The translations under genes and the position numbers were made by a program. From assembly GCA_014773175.1 (NCBI GenBank), contig VXCM01004967.1, positions 56,390 to 120,389 of the forward strand: a stretch of 64,000 bases of DNA. The letters run 5' to 3'. The DNA is from Lucifuga dentata. Its lineage: Eukaryota; Chordata; Actinopteri; Ophidiiformes; Bythitidae. The notes under the pieces were generated by a model, which searched no databases, was not told where the DNA came from, and worked only from the letters and a program-made list of their open reading frames with translations. Below, piece by piece: positions 57,001 to 64,000 of the stretch (positions within the stretch are counted from its first letter, which is position 1; the number at the start of each line of letters is the position of its first letter).

Positions 57001-58019
57001 CTCCTCTCTCCCTGCTCCACTCCTCTTCCTCATTCCACCTCCTCCTTTGTCTTCCTCCTCTCATCAGTTCCATACTACACCCCACCTCCTTGATATTTTG
57101 TCTTCCCCTCATCTCTCCTTTCCTGCGACCCCATCCTCCCTCTGTCCCCACTCCTGTCTCTCCTTCCTCTCCTCTTCCCTCGCTCCTCCTCTCTCGTGTG
57201 AGGTTGTTTGACTAATCTTTTCATGGCTTAGTAACATTTTCATGAAAATTTCACCTCAGCTGCATCTATAATTCAACACCAGCTTCACTTTATCAGTCAT
57301 TAGACCACCCATGCACCCACCCACACACACACACACACACGCATGCACACACANCACACACACACACACCTCTGCAGTTGTGCTCCTCGTGTCTTTTGTT
57401 CTCCTCACTCTTTTTCTTATTTCTTTTCTTTTTGTTCTCCTTCAATCTCTCCTCTTTTCCTTCCCGTATCACTTGTGCATCTCCTCATTCATTCGTTCTC
57501 TCCTCTTTTTCTGTCATCTCTCCTCCCTTCTTTTCCTTTGATTTCTCCTCTCTCCTTTACCTCTAACTCTCCCTTCTTTCATCTTTTGCATGTTCTTTCT
57601 CTCCTCCCGTATCTCATTTCTTCTCTTCCTCCCTCTTTTGGTGCTTTTTTTTCCCTTTATATGCTTGTTTCTCCTTTTCTCTTGTTTCTCCTCCCACCTC
57701 CTCATAGTTCCTTTGCTCACGTCATCTCTCCTCTCTGCTCTTCCTTTCTCCTCTCCTCCTTTTCATCATTGCCTCCTCTCTTTTCATCAGCTTACATTTC
57801 TCCTGTCTTCTTCACTTCTCTCTCTCCTCTCCATCCTCCTGATGTCTTCATGTTTTGTCTCCTTTTTTTAAAATTCTCCTTTGAACTCTCCTCCTTTCCT
57901 TGCTTCTCTCCTTATCTCATTTGCTCTAATGTCTTCTCCCTTCACCCTTTTCTCCTCTCTCCTTCACCTCCTCTCCCCTTTTCTCCGTTTTAACTGTTTC
58001 TGTTTTCTTTCTCATTGCT

Positions 58020-58063
<44 letters not shown>

Positions 58064-58087
58064 NTTTCTGTTTTCTTTCTCATTGCT

Positions 58088-58132
<45 letters not shown>

Positions 58133-58500
58133 TGGATCAGGCTTATTTTAAACCTTGCTGGTTTTCTTCTTTTCTCTTTCTTATCACTCCTTCTTATCCT
58201 CCTTCCATCTTTTCTCCTCTAACGTCACTCCTCAGCTTCCTTTCTTTTCTTCCTTCCTCCTTTTGGCTCCATTTTTCAGCCATAATTTTCCCTCTTGCTC
58301 TTTACAGCTTCACCTCTTCTACTTCTTTTCGATCCTTTACATCTCTCATCTCTCTGTCCCTCGTTCTTTTCATCCCTCCTTTCCTCTTCTTTTCCCATTC
58401 CCGCTCTCCTCTCCTAATTACTTTAATCCTCTGTTCTCTCCTTTGCTCTAATAATCCTCTTTGAATATTTTACTCGTTTAATTTTCTTTCTCTCCACGAT
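57001..58500. repeat. Long pyrimidine tract with (AC)n and (CTTT)n
   Basis: Mostly TCTCC/TTCC/CTTT sequence over about 1.5 kb, with AC/N at 57323-57369 and CTTT runs at 58019-58131 duplicated around the N at 58064. The open frame of 216 codons here is compositional. Confidence 0.85.
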
Positions 58501-58970
58501 GAAGCCCAAACATTTCTGTCCCATGCAAATAAATCGTCATGTGACAGTCGTATGAAAATATAATGCGCATCAGTGTTTTCATGTATAATATATAACATGC
58601 GCATACATAAAAAATGCACGACAGCACGGAGGCTGGCGTTTTTATTTCACCACCAATACCTGTAAGCTTTTCATGCTGCGGTAATTTCAGCCTTAATAAA
58701 TCTGCATGTATTTTTTATCATTCTGCTTCATTTTCACGAGCAGCAAAAAAAGTCCCATTACCAGGAAAGCTCATACGAAATTAAAACAAGCATCACGAGC
58801 GCCTTCTAATTACTTTGTAAGGACAGGATAATTATAATCAGAGCGTGATACAGTAAACAGGAAAATGAGCAGGTGGAATATTTAATGGAATGATGTAGCT
58901 GTGAAAGTAATTTACTCCTGGCAGAAATGTGAAAAAGCTTGATGGGAATTTAAAGCCGCGTGTTCTTTGG
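58501..58970. other. Candidate conserved non-coding element
   Basis: Complex, non-repetitive sequence following the pyrimidine tract. Contains an octamer 'ATGCAAAT' at about 58524, 'TCTAATTACTTTG' at about 58805 and several TAAT cores. No coding signal. Confidence 0.35.
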
Positions 58971-59210
58971 GACGTTTTTTTTTTATTTTTTTTAATGTGA
59001 TTCTATATTTATATTTTATGTGACAGTCTGATAAGTAGGAGGTTTTACTTCAGATGAGAAAGTTTGTATTTGTTGCAGAGAAGAAAGTTTCAGATTGTTA
59101 CAGCTACAAGCTAAACTGTCATGATCTTTGTCCACCGACTGTCACCCTTCATTTCCCTCCTTTTCACAGTCACCTGACCACCTCACCTGCTCCCAACTCC
59201 TTAAAGGACC
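58971..59210. other. No gene seen
   Basis: Short single-copy-looking stretch. Confidence 0.5.
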
Positions 59211-59394
59211 ATGTCAGTGATTTTGCATGTTTAAAAGACAATATCATTGACTTTGCACGTTTGAGCCTAATATATTCAATTTTCATACATATTACGTTAC
59301 TGATAATCATTTCCCAAAGGATAAAACTGTATTTCAGCTTTCCTGATATTTTGCAAAATCTCTTAATCTTTCAAAATCAAATATTCAAGTCATT
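59211..59394 (-). mobile_element. Family A fragment, copy 10, with a doubled terminus
   Basis: TTAAAGGACCATGTCAGTGA is followed within about 30 bases by a second, similar start ('TAAAAGACAATATCATTGAC'), then the arm 'TTTGAGCCTAATATATTCAA'. Ends at about 59394. Confidence 0.78.
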
Positions 59395-59429
59395 CACCGC
59401 TAATAAACAGACAGACAAACAAAGATACA

Positions 59430-59810
59430 GATATGGGTAGAAACAGATTCAGAGGGGAAGTAAAGATAAACAGAGGGATAGTAAAAAAAGACAGAGGAGT
59501 AAAGAGAGGGGGGAGCAAAGAGAGAGGGGAGTAAAACAAGAGAGGGGGAGTAAAGAGAGTCGGAGAGGGAGTAAAGAGACAGAGGGAGTAAAGAGAGAGA
59601 GACAAAGATTGAGGAGTAAGAGGAGGAGTAAAGGGAGATGGGAGGGAGTAAAGAGAGAGGGGAGTGAAGAGAAAAAGGGGAAGTAAAGATAAACAGAGGG
59701 AGAGTAAAGACAGGAGCAAAGAGAGGGAGGGAGGAGTGAAGAGAAATAGAGGAGGAGTAAAAGTTAGAGATGTTGATGAGAAAGAGTGGAAGAGAAAGAG
59801 GAGACCAAGT
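59430..59810. repeat. Purine-rich minisatellite (AGTAAAGAGAG units)
   Basis: About 380 bases of GA-rich units, many containing 'GGAGTAAAGAGAG', irregular spacing. Confidence 0.88.
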
Positions 59811-59865
59811 TTCTGCTGAATCAGGGAGGTGACTGAAATTTATAAATGTCAGGACTATTTGACTG

Positions 59866-59866
<1 letters not shown>

Positions 59867-59923
<57 letters not shown>

Positions 59924-60023
59924 GACAGAATGTGGGAGGAAAAACAGAGAACAAGCAATTTGCATTAATAAGAGTTTAGTTGAATTTTTGGCAAAAGCAG
60001 AGAGAGAGAGAGAGAGAGAGAGA
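59867..60023. repeat. (CA)n and (GA)n microsatellites
   Basis: CA at 59867-59920 and GA at 60000-60023. Confidence 0.96.
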
Positions 60024-60416
60024 TTCAGTTTTCCAATGCAAACCAACCATTTATAGACTAATTTCCTTCATGCTACCACTAGTTTCACATAGATCATACT
60101 GCCAAAAACAACACAAGCCTCCAAAACATTAATTAACAGAAAATAATTAAGATTGTTTGCATCAAAATATCCACAGTGATGCACAAATCATACTGTATAA
60201 CACAGTACATAGCCTTGTTTTCAATTAAATGCAATAACTTGTGAGAAAACTGAAAACTGCAACCTCCTTCTCTTTTCAAAAGCATTTCACTGCACAGCTG
60301 TGTGTGTGTGTAACCAATAAAACTCTTGAATCTTTAATTTATAATCAGTTGTCAATTATCACTCAGATGAATAAATCAGGATCAGTTAGAAATCAGGAAG
60401 TTAATCAATAACCTGG

Positions 60417-60982
60417 TTAAAGGATTGTGCATGTTTGAGCCCAATATATTCAATCCACATACATATTAACGTTACTGACAACCATGCCCAAAATATACGA
60501 CAACGGTAAATTTCAGAATGTTTTTCCTACCTTCCAGACTGCTATTAGTTTCAGTTGATTACAATACGCGTTAAAATCAACTTGTACAGTCTTGTAACAC
60601 ACTTACGATACGTAATCCATCACATCAAACATCACGTCTACTAGGTTTTTTGTTGAAGTAACTTTATTTAACCGAGCCGACAAGGAGCTGCATGGAAGAC
60701 AATGTATGTCTCCACCAGAAAATATAGTCCCAGGAGAAGATGGCTTTTACCGAGAAATTAAAATGGCTGTGCCTTCTACAAGCATGCATCAGTGTTAGAA
60801 GATGAAACATTGAATTTTAAGGTGAATGTATCACCTGAACTTTTGATTTTGAAAGATGAAGGGGTTTGAAAAATAACATGAAAACTAAAATGTGGTTTTA
60901 TGTTTTGGAAATTGGTTGTCAGCAATATAAAATGTAGTATTTATTGGGCTCAAACATGCATATCACCGGTATGGTCCTTTAA
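60417..60982 (+). mobile_element. Family A element, copy 11 (full length, second subfamily)
   Basis: Starts TTAAAGGATTGTGCATGTTT and ends CGGTATGGTCCTTTAA. Internal landmarks 'TTTTTCCTACCTTCCAGACT' and 'AAATATAGTCCCAGGAGAAG'. Confidence 0.85.
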
Positions 60983-62531
60983 GGCCTTTCTATGCTGGGA
61001 AGCTGCATTTCAATGAGTCTGGCTGCAGCACAGAAAGCGGCATGAGAGGAGGTCACGTGGTCGCTGAAGTGTACAAGCACAGATTTTACTCTATGCTGCT
61101 GAAATCTGAATTTAAAACTTTTGTCGGCTGCTGCTGGCCAATCAGAATTGTTATTTATTATTATTTATTTGACAATACATTCAACATTTCCACAAAAAAT
61201 GTGGTGCATGTGACATATATTAGACATGTAGCTTAAGCTAATCTGAAGTCTTTTTCCCTGATCAGGCTTTCAAATACAATACAATACGGCTACAAATGTA
61301 TAAAAAGACAAAAATTTAATAATGGAGAGGCGGACTTTACCATTGTGCATGATGGCGGCGTCCAAAGAGCTAATAATGTTGGAATCAGAGTATCCCAAAC
61401 TTTATGACGTCATAATACGTGGACACATGCGCACAGATGAAAATAAAAAAAGTTGGCATTATTAGATGTTTCCACAAAACTCATATTGGTAGATGTGTGT
61501 TGTTAATAGCTAACAGATAGCCAGCAGCTAGCTAACAAGTTACAACAAACATCAGACATGTTGTCAGCGGGCTGGACTGAGACCACTTCCTCAAAAGATT
61601 GTCATATTCTCAGCATATTACATCATCGTATTAAATGATTTCTCTGCATTTAACTTATAAGAATTCAAACCTTTACCTTTGCCAGCATCTGGGAGCGCTG
61701 CCATCTGAAACCTGCATGCAGCAGCTGTAAATAAAAGTTTAATTTGCGTTGATTATACGCTGCGCTTAGTAAAATAAATGTTTCCCCCTAAATTATAGCT
61801 CTCATTTTGAATTGAAACTCCTCTTTAATATGAATATAAATCTCCTGGGTCTGGAACGAAAACACTTCTAGTCTTTACAATCGCAGGGAAAAATGTGATG
61901 AGTTCAGGGTTTGTTGTGGAAAAATCAGCAAAAACTGAGATTAAGCCCATCAGAAAGAGAAACCTCTGACACAAAGGAATATATCCAAAACAATGGCCAC
62001 AAATATGTCTTTTCGTCTTTGTTATTTACTGTTTTCTGCAGAGATATTTGGCATAATTTGTCTTCAACACACTCCTGATACCAATCCAGTATCAGTTAAT
62101 GGCTTCTATTTGGATATTTAAATCCTGACCTGTGGGTAATTGTGATATAATTGAAAAATATAATTCTTCTGTGGTTATTTTGCAGTAAAGCCTGATAATG
62201 AGTTTTCACTGTATTTACATTTTCACGCGATGGAGCAATTTTCCAGCTGTCAGAGTCTGCAGCCTAACGAATGGAGGGCAAAGACTAATACAGAACATGT
62301 TAAATGGTCGCCGGCTTTAGGATGAAACGACTGTACTTTTCTCTTTACTTCACCGATACCATAACTCAAACTAGAGCCCTTCAAGTGTTTCACTTTCACT
62401 GATCACTATAAGCCTCATTTTGATTCTTACAAAGCAGGTGAAAAATTGAACTTAAAAACTCACCAACACAAATAATTCAGGTGGGAATCAGATGGTATAA
62501 ATATGCAGTGGAAACGCTCAGGAGTTTAAAG
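60983..62531. other. No gene; possible conserved block at 62190-62530
   Basis: Non-repetitive sequence. 'CAATTTTCCAGCTGTCAGAG' lies in a stretch that looks constrained by composition alone. No domain in any frame. Confidence 0.35.
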
Positions 62532-62830
62532 TTTTAGAGGATCACACAGGCGAGCGTGCACGTTTGAGCCCAATATATACAATCCGTACACGTTACTTTA
62601 CTGACAACCATTTCCCAGAATATATGACTTTAGCAGTACATTTCAATATTTTTTTCCTACCTTCCTACCTTAGTTTCAGTTCATTCCAGTACGCTATTAA
62701 AATCAACTTGTAGAGACTTGAAACATGCTTGAGTTACGTGATCCATCACATCTGTTATGTTATTTTTTTATTTATTCGTCTAAGTAACTTTATTTAACCA
62801 ATCCAACATGGAGCTGCATGGATGATCAAA
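62532..62830 (+). mobile_element. Family A fragment, copy 12
   Basis: Second subfamily 5' half: 'ACGTTTGAGCCCAATATATA', 'TTTTTTTCCTACCTTCC', 'TTAAAATCAACTTGTAGAGA'. Ends at about 62830 in 'GAGCTGCATGGATG'. Confidence 0.78.
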
Positions 62831-63239
62831 CATCATATGACCTTTTTTGAAAGGGCTTATTCCTGACTTCAGCCATACAGCTGTGGGCACTTTGCTGATG
62901 GCCACACCCACTATACTCTCTATGTGATTGGTTGATTTTTCACCCTTTATCCACCCTTTATTCACCCTTTTATCTAGCTTTACTATTTAAATGTAATACA
63001 ATCTGCATGTTCTGTTTGTTAACACTGATGAAGGCGATCACAGCGCAGCTGCAACAGGAGCCTGTTTGGCTTAAACACTGCATTAATATGTCTGATGATA
63101 TATTGTGTGTCAGAGACCTCATCATATTGATCGGTTACATCATTCATATGTGGATAAAGTAGAACAGTACGTATGAGTTGGAATGGCAAGGAAATTTTGA
63201 TCTGTATATTTAGATCGCAGTTGCATTGGCAGATATCCA
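62831..63239. other. No gene seen
   Basis: Short open frames without domains. Confidence 0.5.
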
Positions 63240-63560
63240 ATATATATCCGATTTATTTCTATACATGTACAAAAAAAAAAAAAAAAAANAAAAAAAAAAA
63301 AAAAAAATGGATTTGAGAGCATCTGATTCTATGTGCTTTTGTACCATTTATCTTCACAACATATCCGATATTTACCAAAAGATCTAAATCAGGTTGCTTG
63401 TACATGAAAGTGTAAATGACCCAATTCTGATTTTTTTTTTTTTTTTTTTTNTTTTTTTTTTTTTTTTTTGTGCTCATGTGTGGCACCTTTCAGATGTGTG
63501 AAGATGCAAAAGATGAAAACAGCTGGAAGGTCATGCAGAAATGCAGATTGTGAAAAGGAT
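63240..63560. repeat. Family D fragment with poly-A/N and poly-T/N
   Basis: 'GTGTAAATGACCCAATTCTG' repeats a block at 2.7 kb. Poly-A with N at 63270-63307 and poly-T with N at 63431-63469. Confidence 0.45.
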
Positions 63561-63595
63561 TTATAGTATCTATGGAGCATAGCGTGACTTATTTG

Positions 63596-63597
<2 letters not shown>

Positions 63598-63639
<42 letters not shown>

Positions 63640-63835
63640 CTGGAGCAGGTATACTGTTTCTCTCTCTTAATGGTTACCTTCCTCCAGGCAAACACACTCT
63701 GCATTTAGCTTAGAGGAGTGGAGAGGAGGAGAGATCAGGAGGAAACATGTAAAGGAGATGAAGGAGGAGAAGATGAGGAGCAGCTGTTAGGGAGGAGAGA
63801 AAAAAGGAGCCGGAAAAGGAGACAAGGAGCTGTCG
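63598..63835. repeat. (TG)n run and purine-rich patch
   Basis: TG at 63598-63638, and GGAGGA-type sequence at about 63713-63830. Confidence 0.88.
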
Positions 63836-63929
63836 GTACGAGTTATAGCAGCTTCTAATCCTGTGTTTGGATTTTTGATAGTGGCTGACACTTGCTTTTT
63901 TGTACATTTTAAAAATTATATGAATGTTT

Positions 63930-64000
63930 AGATCGTGCAGCCTCAAGGGGGCACAAGCCAGTGTCCTCCTTGTGCCGGTCCCAAGCCCGAATAAATGCAG
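63930..64000 (+). repeat. Start of a dispersed fish repeat, cut by the window end
   Basis: 'GTGCCGGTCCCAAGCCCGAA' followed by 'TAAATGCAG' is a block I recognise as common in fish repeats, from memory. Only its first 70 or so bases are in view. Confidence 0.5.

Noticed and set aside
57343..57993. 216-codon Ser/Phe/Leu-rich frame
   Set aside because: Same cause as at 22.7 kb: a pyrimidine tract, starting in an AC run with an N.

Overview
This window looks like intergenic or intronic DNA from a ray-finned fish, most likely a percomorph teleost. The evidence is the repeat repertoire: very dense (AC)n/(GT)n and (CT)n/(GA)n microsatellites, a BEL/Pao LTR element, three or more kinds of LINE remnant, a tRNA-headed SINE with a GGAT-type tail, solo LTRs, and many nonautonomous DNA transposons (hAT-like, piggyBac-like, Harbinger-like and unassigned). 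I found no convincing host protein-coding exon, rRNA or tRNA gene and no CRISPR array. Every long open frame that reads as a real protein belongs to a retrotransposon. The other open frames are microsatellite or pyrimidine-tract translations.

Layout. 0-12 kb: microsatellites, the first three copies of a recurring inverted-repeat family ('family A', ends TTAAAGGACC...GGTCCTTTAA), a SINE, and a tandem duplication split by a LINE tail. 12.0-14.2 kb: an internally deleted BEL/Pao retrotransposon with an intact integrase frame of 527 codons and a 3' LTR. 14.7-17.2 kb: two LINE 3' ends around a solo LTR with a perfect 5-bp target duplication. 18-22.6 kb: a second repeat family ('family B'), a roughly 1-kb fold-back element and another family A copy. 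25.05-27.86 kb: a nest in which a LINE lies inside a piggyBac-like element, which lies inside family A. 28.9-29.7 kb: a LINE end with a palindrome in its 3' UTR. 30.8-36.8 kb: family A and B copies and two TIR elements. 37.0-39.46 kb: an RTE-like LINE on the minus strand with an inverted 5' end, bounded by a 10-bp target duplication. 40.9-42.9 kb: a repeated segment around a split family B copy. 43.6-46.3 kb: a Harbinger-like element containing a hAT-like element containing a 223-bp MITE. 46.4-64 kb: mostly single-copy-looking DNA with five more family A copies, long pyrimidine and purine tracts, a second solo LTR with a 5-bp target duplication, and two or three stretches that look like conserved non-coding candidates.

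Assembly quality matters here. Most single N bases that lie in complex sequence are flanked by two identical copies of 60-67 bp (a few are longer). This looks like unmerged contig overlaps rather than biology, so one copy plus the N should be ignored at each site. Other Ns lie inside homopolymers or dinucleotide runs.

The elements do not form a pathway. What the window records is a sequence of insertions: family A and a Harbinger-like element are older hosts for piggyBac-like, hAT-like and LINE insertions. Clade names are inferred from motifs and termini read by eye and were not checked against a repeat library.
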